In this document: in pieces, positions 23,392-30,387 of the stretch
How the letters are laid out: each line of letters begins with the position of its first letter
Numbering within the stretch: the first letter of the stretch is position 1
Assembly (NCBI GenBank): GCA_024696155.1
Contig: JAILHD010000133.1
Span: 1 to 40,242, forward strand
Length of the DNA stretch: 40,242 nt
DNA from: Treponema sp.
Lineage (GTDB): Bacteria > Spirochaetota > Spirochaetia > Treponematales > Treponemataceae
Reading direction: 5' to 3'
The notes under the pieces: model-generated
The model's database searches: none
What the model saw: the letters and a program-made list of their open reading frames with translations, nothing else
What the model was told of the DNA's origin: nothing
Made by a program: the position numbers and the translations under genes

Positions 23392-24498
23392 TTAACGCTT
23401 ATCTGGCGTAATCTTTCGCTTATTCTTTCTGCGAATATACTGTTTTTTTCCCTGATTATAAAGTTCGTTCATAAAATCTTCCGGGCTTATTTCTTTGTTC
23501 AAAACTCTGTAAAGTCCGTTACAAATTATAAGTTTTAAGCCTTTTTTCTCTGCAATCTCATGAACATATTTACATGCAATGGCACCTTCTGGAAGATAAC
23601 CAATTTTTGAAACATTAGCTATCAAATCATCAATATCCTTGAACTTTGAAAGCATGTCTGTCTTGATTAAATCCTGACCAAAGCGGCGGTTTCGGCCGTA
23701 TTTACTTTTACAGGTTACGTCCAGATCACCTACTCCAGAAATTGATGTAAAGGTTTCTGCATGAGTAGCTCCCATTGCAAAACCAAGCATCTGAATCTCG
23801 TTTAATCCAGCTGCCATCAAAAGACTTTCTGTGTTATCACCAAAGGTATCAGAAGTTTCTGCAATTGCATCCATTGCCCCGTAAACTACGGCAACAACAT
23901 TCTTAGCAGCTGCACAAATCTGAACGCCAATAACGTCAAAACTTGAATAAACCATAAGTCCAGGAACGCGCAAAAGTTCACGAACCTTAATAGAGTTACG
24001 TGGATATGCACAAGCCGAAACAAGGCCTGTTAATTTACCCATAGCAACTTCTTCTGCATGGCTAGGACCTGCTACATAAACAGTTTTTCCTTTGTAGCAT
24101 TCAGGAAGAACTTCTTCCATTGTTTCCAAAATCAGTTTTGGACCTTCAGCTGTCGGCACAAAGCCCTTTGTTAAAGAAGCAATGACTGTTTTTCCGTTTT
24201 TAATATTAGGAACATCAACAATCTTTTTAATTGTGCTTGCCAAAAACAAAGAAGGTGATGCAATGATAAGGAAATCTTTTCCAGTCGCAGCTTCAATAAT
24301 ATTAGTAGTAGCAGTAAGTTTTTCGGAAAGTTTGTAGCCTGCAAGAAAACGTTTGTTTTCATGCTCATTGTTGATTGAATCTACTACATCCTGTTCCAAT
24401 GCCCATATCTGAACATTGTGATTTCCGCGTGCAAGAGCCTGAGCTAATCCTGTACCCCAGGCACCGCCGCCAATTACTCCAACAGATTTTTTACCCAT
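23392..24498 (-). CDS. gpsA: NAD(P)-dependent glycerol-3-phosphate dehydrogenase
   Basis: The 368-residue enzyme reduces dihydroxyacetone phosphate to sn-glycerol 3-phosphate, the backbone of phospholipids. The Rossmann motif GVIGGGAWGTGLAQALA is at residues 8-24. It is followed by ASPSLFLASTI (PS..L pattern), VAGPSHAEEVAMG and the catalytic AAKNVVAVVYGAMDA with its conserved Lys. ATHAETFTSISGVGDLDVTC and GRNRRFG complete the C-terminal domain. The tail is basic (YIRRKNKRKITPDKR) and a little longer than usual. The start has GAAGGCG as ribosome site. Copies of the same intergenic repeat lie on both sides of the gene. Confidence 0.96.
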   Translation of the reverse strand: MGKKSVGVIGGGAWGTGLAQALARGNHNVQIWALEQDVVDSINNEHENKRFLAGYKLSEKLTATTNIIEAATGKDFLIIASPSLFLASTIKKIVDVPNIKNGKTVIASLTKGFVPTAEGPKLILETMEEVLPECYKGKTVYVAGPSHAEEVAMGKLTGLVSACAYPRNSIKVRELLRVPGLMVYSSFDVIGVQICAAAKNVVAVVYGAMDAIAETSDTFGDNTESLLMAAGLNEIQMLGFAMGATHAETFTSISGVGDLDVTCKSKYGRNRRFGQDLIKTDMLSKFKDIDDLIANVSKIGYLPEGAIACKYVHEIAEKKGLKLIICNGLYRVLNKEISPEDFMNELYNQGKKQYIRRKNKRKITPDKR

Positions 24499-24621
24499 TA
24501 CAATCGCCTTCTTTTGTTATCTCCTGGCGCTCGCATAGTCTCGCGCCTGAGACGTTTTTCTCGATAATCCTAAAACGACCCGCTGTCGCAGCTCGTTTTT
24601 TAACGGATTTTCGATTATAGT
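24499..24621. repeat. Two-hairpin intergenic repeat, copy B (core 24569-24616)
   Basis: The core at 24569-24616 differs from copy A at three positions, one of them in the hairpin loop. A second hairpin, GTCTC-GCGCCT-GAGAC, lies at 24538-24553, 15 bases away. Its sequence differs from the matching hairpin of copy A, but its place is the same. The core ends five bases beyond the ndk stop. The gpsA ribosome site lies on the other side. Confidence 0.75.
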
Positions 24622-25065
24622 CTAATACCATCCAGTACAGCAGTCATGCCAATCAAAAATCTCTTCGTCTTTGAACCAGAGTTTGATTTCGCGCTCTGCG
24701 CTGGCATCGCTGTCTGAAGCATGAATAATATTACGTGCTGTATGTGTACAGTAGTCACCACGAATTGTTCCTGGCATTGCTTCTTCTGGCTTTGTAGCAC
24801 CACAGAATTTACGAATCAATTCAACACAGTTATCTGCCTGCCATACCATTGCAACAACAGGACCTGAAGTTATATATTCAACCAAACCATCATAAAATGG
24901 TTTACCAACGTGCTCTGCATAATGAGCCTGTGCAAGCTCTTTTGTAGGATGGAGCATCTTCAATCCTACAAGTTTAAAACCTTTTTTTTCAAGGCGAGAA
25001 ATAACCTCACCTACCAGGCGTCTGTTAACTACACCTGGTTTCAGCATTGTAAAACATCGTGTCAT
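24622..25065 (-). CDS. ndk: Nucleoside diphosphate kinase
   Basis: The 147-residue enzyme transfers the gamma phosphate between nucleoside triphosphates and diphosphates. It starts MTRCFTMLKPGVV, matching the family's (E)RT-xxxIKPD(G)V pattern, and has VGEVISRLEKKGFKLVGLKM, then GTIRGDY and the active-site RNIIHASDSDASAEREI, with His115 as the phosphorylated residue. Length and motif order are normal. Phe-Thr-Met replaces the usual Leu-Ile residues near the start, a mild change. A -10 box ends nine bases before the ATG and there is no Shine-Dalgarno site. Confidence 0.96.
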   Translation of the reverse strand: MTRCFTMLKPGVVNRRLVGEVISRLEKKGFKLVGLKMLHPTKELAQAHYAEHVGKPFYDGLVEYITSGPVVAMVWQADNCVELIRKFCGATKPEEAMPGTIRGDYCTHTARNIIHASDSDASAEREIKLWFKDEEIFDWHDCCTGWY

Positions 25066-25074
25066 AATTCAACC

Positions 25075-25104
25075 ATTATAAACTAAAAAATAGGGGTGTT
25101 TCAA
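25075..25104 (-). promoter_or_regulatory. ndk promoter, near-leaderless type
   Basis: On the minus strand TTGAAA (25104-25099), an 18-base spacer and TATAAT (25080-25075) precede the ATG at 25065 by nine bases, giving a predicted leader of about two bases. Confidence 0.6.
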
Positions 25105-25128
25105 GATTTAATATTTTTTAGAATTTCA

Positions 25129-25157
25129 TTGCGAGATTGCTAATTGGGTGTTAAAAT
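25129..25157 (+). promoter_or_regulatory. Promoter of the LRR protein gene, leaderless type
   Basis: TTGCGA (25129-25134), a 17-base spacer and TAAAAT (25152-25157) are followed by six bases and the ATG at 25164. No Shine-Dalgarno site is present. Divergent from the ndk promoter. Confidence 0.55.
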
Positions 25158-25163
25158 GTTCTT

Positions 25164-26864
25164 ATGTCTGATTATACATCAAAGAACGGTTTGCTTTTTA
25201 CGTCTGACATGAATGTGCTGGTGGGAATTGATTCTTCTTCCAGTGAATTCAACGGACAAGTCCCTTACGGACCAAAAGAAATAGCAGACGAGGCATTTGC
25301 TGGAACAAATGTTTCTTCTATTTCTTTGCCGGATTCTGTAAAGGAATTGCCTGATTGTCTTTTTGAGAACATTGAGTCTCTTCAAAGCGTAAAATTGCCA
25401 GCCTCTTTGCAGGTTCTACCCCCATATTTATTTTCGGGCTGTTCAAAACTTACAAAGGTTACAATGCCGAATGTAGTTACAGAATTCCCGGAAGGACTTT
25501 TTTACGGTTGTTCTTCCTTGCCAGATATTCCGTTCAGGGCTGGTATTCAGGAAATGCCGGAAAATTGCTGTGCAGGTTGTACATCCCTAAAGTCGCTGGT
25601 GCTTCCTAATACTGTTGCCAAAATCCATACGAAAGCATTTGCGAACTGTAAGGGACTGGAAGCCATAGTTTTGCCGGCAAAACTTTATGAACTTGCAGAT
25701 GATGCATTTGAAGGCTGCGATTCTATCCATAATATTCGGGTGGATGAGGGAAACAATCTTTTTTTTGTAAAAGAAGACGGTTGCCTTTACGAAAAATCTT
25801 TGGACGGAGAAGACAAGCTTAGAATTAAGGTTGCTCCTGTTCAGAGAAACACAGTTAATTTCTTTGAAGACAGTCTGAGCGAAACTTCTGAGATTATGCT
25901 TGCAGATGTAGATGAACTTGAAGATGATGATATCTTTAGTTCAGAAATCAGTGCAAACGAGGATGAAGTTGAAGCTGCAGCTGTTCCAGAAGAATCTTTT
26001 GTAATAGAAGATGAAATTGGTGCTTCGGACGAAGAATTAACAGCAATGGGCGCAGAATCAGAAATTGTTGCAGAAGAACCTGTCCTGGAACCGCAAATTG
26101 AAACAGAGCCTGCTCCGGCAGACATAAATGATAACATTAATATAGTAGAAAATGACGTAGAAATTACGGAGGAAAATAAAATGTCTGATAATGTTGATGA
26201 TATGCTTGCTGATATTATGGGTGAAGAAAAAGCCCGTGTTGATAGTGTCAGCGGTGTAGGAATTGAGGCAGAAGAAGCTGCAGAAGAAGGAGCTCCTGCA
26301 AGTCCTGCGATTTCTACTGACGAACTTGATAATCTTTTTTCTTCCGGTGATGAGGCAGCAGGTGCTGGTCGTGATGATGTACATATTCAGCTTAAAGACC
26401 GCCTTGCACTCGATTCAAAAACAAAAATCCTTATTGAATCTGTTGGATTTAGTAAAATTGAACTTTGTGATCCTACAGGTGAACCTCCAGAGGACGGAGA
26501 TTTGTTCGTAATTGCAGAAAAAATCATCACATCTGATATTGGAGAACATTCATTCTCTGAAAAACTGATGACTTGTGTTAAAAAGATTGCACGCATTCAC
26601 GATTTTAAGCGAATTATTATGCTTTACGCATTGCCTTCTGATAACGAAGAATTCCAGCAGTTCTACTTCCACTTTATCAACAAGCGTAATGTAATTTTTG
26701 CATGCGAGGCTGCAAGTCCTGCAAGTCTTTCTGATTATGGTAAGATGATTTGTGAACAGTCTAGAATCAGTCTGGACAGTAATGAGCTTGCAGAACAGAG
26801 AAAGCGTGTTTCCATTAAGAGTGATATGCTTATTAAACTGATTATTCAGGACAAATACGAGTAG
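25164..26864 (+). CDS. Cytoplasmic BspA-type leucine-rich-repeat protein with acidic linker and unknown C-terminal domain
   Basis: The 566-residue protein lacks a signal peptide. Residues about 35-210 are five to seven LRR_5/BspA-type repeats (VSSISLPDSVKELPDCLFEN, LTKVTMPNVVTEFPEGLFYG, LEAIVLPAKLYELADDAFEG). Residues about 230-410 are an acidic, unstructured linker. Residues about 415-566 form a compact domain I do not recognise (KILIESVGFSKIELCDPTGE, FKRIIMLYALPSDNEEFQQF, SDMLIKLIIQ). BspA repeats are normally on secreted proteins, so a cytoplasmic version suggests a protein-binding role. An internal GGAGG with an in-frame ATG at 26181 could produce the last 227 residues alone. A strong terminator follows. 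Confidence 0.85.
   Translation: MSDYTSKNGLLFTSDMNVLVGIDSSSSEFNGQVPYGPKEIADEAFAGTNVSSISLPDSVKELPDCLFENIESLQSVKLPASLQVLPPYLFSGCSKLTKVTMPNVVTEFPEGLFYGCSSLPDIPFRAGIQEMPENCCAGCTSLKSLVLPNTVAKIHTKAFANCKGLEAIVLPAKLYELADDAFEGCDSIHNIRVDEGNNLFFVKEDGCLYEKSLDGEDKLRIKVAPVQRNTVNFFEDSLSETSEIMLADVDELEDDDIFSSEISANEDEVEAAAVPEESFVIEDEIGASDEELTAMGAESEIVAEEPVLEPQIETEPAPADINDNINIVENDVEITEENKMSDNVDDMLADIMGEEKARVDSVSGVGIEAEEAAEEGAPASPAISTDELDNLFSSGDEAAGAGRDDVHIQLKDRLALDSKTKILIESVGFSKIELCDPTGEPPEDGDLFVIAEKIITSDIGEHSFSEKLMTCVKKIARIHDFKRIIMLYALPSDNEEFQQFYFHFINKRNVIFACEAASPASLSDYGKMICEQSRISLDSNELAEQRKRVSIKSDMLIKLIIQDKYE
26168..26183 (+). promoter_or_regulatory. Strong internal ribosome site with in-frame ATG
   Basis: GGAGG at 26168-26172 is followed after eight bases by an ATG at 26181 that is in frame with the LRR gene (codon 340). 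The resulting product would begin MSDNVDDMLADIMGEEK. The full-length start has no ribosome site at all. Confidence 0.5.
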
Positions 26865-26895
26865 CAGATTTTTTTCATTTGAATTAAAAATATCC

Positions 26896-26925
26896 GGCGT
26901 TTCCAATAGGGAACGCCTTTTTATT
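26896..26925 (+). terminator. Intrinsic terminator of the LRR gene
   Basis: GGCGTTTCC and GGGAACGCC pair around the loop AATA (26896-26917), followed by a T-rich tail. Confidence 0.9.
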
Positions 26926-26962
26926 TATATTTAAGAAACTTTAGTATTTATAAATTTATTTA

Positions 26963-26991
26963 TTGATTAGAAAAGGAAATAAAGTTATTAT
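26963..26991 (+). promoter_or_regulatory. ilvD promoter
   Basis: TTGATT (26963-26968), a 17-base spacer and TATTAT (26986-26991) give a leader of about 20 bases with an AGG-type ribosome site before the ATG at 27019. Confidence 0.5.
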
Positions 26992-27018
26992 TAAGTAGTT
27001 TTTATAAGCGAGGATTTT

Positions 27019-28704
27019 ATGAAAAGTGATAACGCTAAAAAAGGTGTAGCACGTGCACCACACCGTTCTTTATTTTATGCTTCTGGTTACACAGACGAAG
27101 AATTAAATCAGCCTTTAGTTGGAATTATCTGTGCAAAAAACGAACTGATTCCAGGTCATATTGAACTTGACCGCATTTCTGAGGCTGTAAAAGCTGGCGT
27201 TAGAATGGCAGGCGGAACTCCTGTTGAATTTCCTGCAATCGGCGTTTGCGATGGTATTGCTATGGGCCACGAAGGAATGAAGTATTCACTTGTAACCCGC
27301 GAACTTATTGCAGACAGCGTTGAATGTGTTGCTAAGGCTCATCAGTTTGACGCTCTTGTTATGATTCCAAACTGCGATAAAATCGTTCCTGGTATGCTTA
27401 TGGCAGCTGCCCGCCTTGATTTGCCAACTGTATTCGTTTCTGGCGGTCCAATGATGCCTGGTCATCTTGCAGGAAATGACAGTACAAATCCTTATTCTGG
27501 AAAAAATCTTTCTTTAACTGATATGTTTGAAGCTGTAGGTGGTCTTGCAGTAGGCAAAATTACAGAAGAGCAGCTTAAAGAAATGGAACACCGTGCCTGC
27601 CCTGGATGCGGCGCATGTTCTGGTATGTTCACTGCAAACTCTATGAACTGTCTTACAGAAGTTCTGGGTCTTGGTCTTCCAGGAAACGGAACTATTCCTG
27701 CTGTAACAGGTGAACGCATCGCCCTTGCAAAACATGCTGGTATGGCAGTTATGAACCTTTACAAAAAAGGTATTACAGCCCGTCAGATGATGACAGCAGA
27801 AAACTTCCGCAATGCCCTTGCTGCAGACATGGCTTTGGGATGTTCTTCTAATACAATGCTTCACGTTCCTGCAATTATGCACGAAGCAGGTCTTGAACTT
27901 GATCTTCACGAAGTAAATGAGATTTCTAACCGCACACCAAATCTTTGCCACCTTGCTCCTGCAGGTCACACCTTTATGTGCGAGCTTGATGATGCTGGCG
28001 GAGTTCAGGCTGTTCTTGCTGAACTTGCAAAGAAAAACCTTATCAATACTTCTTTGATTACTGCAACAGGAAAAACAATTGCAGAAAATATTAAGGGTGT
28101 TCGTAACCGCAATCCAGAAATTCTTCGCCCTATTGAAAATCCATTCAGCGATAACGGCGGTATTGCAATTTTGTTCGGAAACCTTGCTCCAAACGGAACT
28201 GTTGTAAAACGTTCTGCATGTGCAAAAGAACTTATGCTGCACACTGGTCCTGCCCGCGTATTCAACGATGAAAGTGAAGCAATGGAAGCTGTTCAGAAGG
28301 CACAGATTAAACCTGGTGACGTTGTAGTTATCCGCTACGAAGGACCAAAAGGCGGCCCTGGTATGCGCGAAATGCTGGCTGTAACAGCTGCTCTTGCAGG
28401 ACAGGGCTTAGACAAGCAGGTTGCCTTAATTACAGACGGCCGCTTCTCTGGCGCAACACGTGGTGCTTCTCTTGGTCACTGTTCACCGGAAGCTGCGGTT
28501 GGAGGCCCAATCGCCCTTGTTCAGGAAGGAGATAAAATCACTCTTGATATCAACAACTATAAGATTCACCTTGATGTAAGCGACGAAGAACTTGCCCGCC
28601 GTCGCGCTGCTTGGAAGGCACCGGAACCAAAAGTAAAGACTGGTTACCTTGCTAGATATGCTAAACTAGTTTCATCTGCCGATAAAGGTGCGATTCTGGA
28701 GTAG
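27019..28704 (+). CDS. ilvD: Dihydroxy-acid dehydratase
   Basis: The 561-residue enzyme dehydrates 2,3-dihydroxy-3-methylbutanoate and its isoleucine-pathway homologue to the 2-oxo acids of branched-chain amino acid synthesis. The iron-sulfur and metal ligands are visible: Cys77 in [13 protein letters not shown], Cys119 in [10 protein letters not shown] and Cys194-x-x-Cys197-x-x-Cys200 in [39 protein letters not shown] near the C-terminus is the other signature. The length is normal. It is a single-gene unit with its own promoter and terminator; no other ilv or leu gene is nearby. Confidence 0.97.
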   Translation: MKSDNAKKGVARAPHRSLFYASGYTDEELNQPLVGIICAKNELIPGHIELDRISEAVKAGVRMAGGTPVEFPAIGVCDGIAMGHEGMKYSLVTRELIADSVECVAKAHQFDALVMIPNCDKIVPGMLMAAARLDLPTVFVSGGPMMPGHLAGNDSTNPYSGKNLSLTDMFEAVGGLAVGKITEEQLKEMEHRACPGCGACSGMFTANSMNCLTEVLGLGLPGNGTIPAVTGERIALAKHAGMAVMNLYKKGITARQMMTAENFRNALAADMALGCSSNTMLHVPAIMHEAGLELDLHEVNEISNRTPNLCHLAPAGHTFMCELDDAGGVQAVLAELAKKNLINTSLITATGKTIAENIKGVRNRNPEILRPIENPFSDNGGIAILFGNLAPNGTVVKRSACAKELMLHTGPARVFNDESEAMEAVQKAQIKPGDVVVIRYEGPKGGPGMREMLAVTAALAGQGLDKQVALITDGRFSGATRGASLGHCSPEAAVGGPIALVQEGDKITLDINNYKIHLDVSDEELARRRAAWKAPEPKVKTGYLARYAKLVSSADKGAILE

Positions 28705-28726
28705 AAAATAATTTAGATGATTGCAA

Positions 28727-28752
28727 GGAGGCCATCCGGCCTCCTTTTTTTT
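28727..28752 (+). terminator. ilvD intrinsic terminator
   Basis: GGAGGCC and GGCCTCC pair perfectly around ATCC (28727-28744), followed directly by eight T. Confidence 0.95.
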
Positions 28753-28753
28753 G

Positions 28754-30385
28754 TTATTCAAAAATTATATTCACAGAATCATCATAAGTAATTCCATTTA
28801 ATGTTGCAAATATATTTAAGGTATAACAGTCTGCCTCTAGCCCTGGAGCTGCTATTGTAACAACATTTGAAGTAACAGCAGGCATAATTAAAGAAGAACC
28901 AGATTTTATAATTATAGACCACAAAATATCATCTAAGACAGAAGCCGTAATATCAGTTCCATTTTGAAGGACTGATGGCATTACAGTAATTGATGCAGCG
29001 GAATTTGCGGCAACTGTTTCTGGAGAAACAGTAAAACTCATTGTAATTCCAAGAGGATTCGTAGTATTTCCATCACCACCAGAAACAAGAAAAGCCGCCT
29101 CTCCAGAATTAGAAGCCCCGATTGTAAAATTACAGTCACTTACAAATATTGACGCAGGAACACTTGTAGTACCAGAAGTTGAATACCCACTAGTAAAATC
29201 CATATTACTAGCAATAGAAGAGGTTAAAACTGAAACTCCTATTGAACTTCCAGCAAGATTTCCAAGCAAAGAAATTTTTGGGGAAATCATAGTTCCCAAC
29301 AACGGTAAAACGATATTTCTAACAGAAGAACTTGAATCCGTTCTTGTAATAATATTATCTTTAATTATTGATTTTCCAGCAATTTTCAAACCAAGAGTAT
29401 TGTAAACAGCACAAAGATTATCATCACTTTCAGAAATACTTACAGGTACATTTGTTATTGAATTATTATTTATTGTTACCCCAGCTAAAAGTTTAGTATA
29501 AGCATCTCCATTCATTACAAATCCAAATTTATATGTTCCGCCAGAGGCTGCTTTGACAGAGTTATTTTTTATATTTGTATTAGCAATTGTTATATATGTA
29601 AAAGTTCCGTTTTGAATAGCCTCAATTGCAGCAGCTCCATTACCTGTCAGCTGATTTCCAGATATTTCGCAATCCGAAATAGCAACTTCGTAATTAGACT
29701 TAATTAGAATAGCAGTTCCTGTATAATCAGTCTTATTATTTATAAATTTACAATTCTTTATAGAAACTTTTTTTCCGGCAGCATCTACAGAAGAAATAAA
29801 AAGTCCAGCACCCCCCTGATTATCTGTTGTTGTTCCTTGTTTTAACACAAGATTTTCTATATTTACATTGCCGTTAGTCCAGCCTATCTGTAATACCCTG
29901 CAGTTATAATTTGCATCAATAGTTCGTACTCCCCCGTATCCAGCTATGGTTAGAGAACAAACCTGATTTAGATCTCCAAACTTGTATGCAGAAAAATCTA
30001 TTACGTTGGTTATCTCTATATCAGATTTCAGGTAAATAAAACCCTCTGTAAGAGTAGAATTTTCTAACAAAGACTGCTTTAATGCCGTAAGAGCTTCATC
30101 AACAGTTGTAAATGGATCATTTTTAGAACCTTTTGCAGAAGCACTTCCTGTCGATGCAACATAATATGTATTTAAGCTTATTGTGTCATCATCGCTGTTT
30201 TCAGAATCTCCATTATTATTTAAGTTTCCACCTTCTGACTTAGCACCATACAGATAACTTTCTTCAAAAAATTCTCTAACAGGAACATTAAAAATATCGC
30301 AGGATAATAACGCAAAGCAGCAAACACACAAAAAGAGAAAACTTAAAATATTCAATAAATAAAAGCTATATTTTTTCATAGTCAT
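28754..30385 (-). CDS. Lipoprotein with right-handed beta-helix and C-terminal Ig-like region
   Basis: The 543-residue protein has a hydrophobic signal and the lipobox LLSC with Cys29. An Asn/Ser/Asp-rich spacer at about residues 50-70 is followed by TYYVASTGSASAKGSKNDPFTTVDEALTAL split over the usual DUF1565/pectate-lyase-like entry. Then come repeated beta-helix turns (VSIKNCKFINNKTDYTGTAI, VAISDCEISGNQLTGNG, ITIANTNIKNNSV). Residues about 435-543 resemble an Ig-like module (TVSPETVAANSAASITVMPS). No catalytic residues of a lyase can be assigned, so a surface-exposed binding or structural protein is more likely. The ATG starts two bases after the stop of the upstream lipoprotein gene; an ATG at 30379 is also possible. 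Confidence 0.8.
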   Translation of the reverse strand: MTMKKYSFYLLNILSFLFLCVCCFALLSCDIFNVPVREFFEESYLYGAKSEGGNLNNNGDSENSDDDTISLNTYYVASTGSASAKGSKNDPFTTVDEALTALKQSLLENSTLTEGFIYLKSDIEITNVIDFSAYKFGDLNQVCSLTIAGYGGVRTIDANYNCRVLQIGWTNGNVNIENLVLKQGTTTDNQGGAGLFISSVDAAGKKVSIKNCKFINNKTDYTGTAILIKSNYEVAISDCEISGNQLTGNGAAAIEAIQNGTFTYITIANTNIKNNSVKAASGGTYKFGFVMNGDAYTKLLAGVTINNNSITNVPVSISESDDNLCAVYNTLGLKIAGKSIIKDNIITRTDSSSSVRNIVLPLLGTMISPKISLLGNLAGSSIGVSVLTSSIASNMDFTSGYSTSGTTSVPASIFVSDCNFTIGASNSGEAAFLVSGGDGNTTNPLGITMSFTVSPETVAANSAASITVMPSVLQNGTDITASVLDDILWSIIIKSGSSLIMPAVTSNVVTIAAPGLEADCYTLNIFATLNGITYDDSVNIIFE

Positions 30386-30387
30386 GA

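Noticed and set aside
23280..24621. CRISPR or mobile-element origin for the repeats around gpsA
   Set aside because: Only two copies 1.2 kb apart with a normal gene between, no regular spacers, no target duplications and no transposase.
27514..28242. Minus-strand open frame of 242 codons inside ilvD
   Set aside because: Cys/Phe/His-rich translation without motifs, wholly inside a well-recognised gene; typical shadow.
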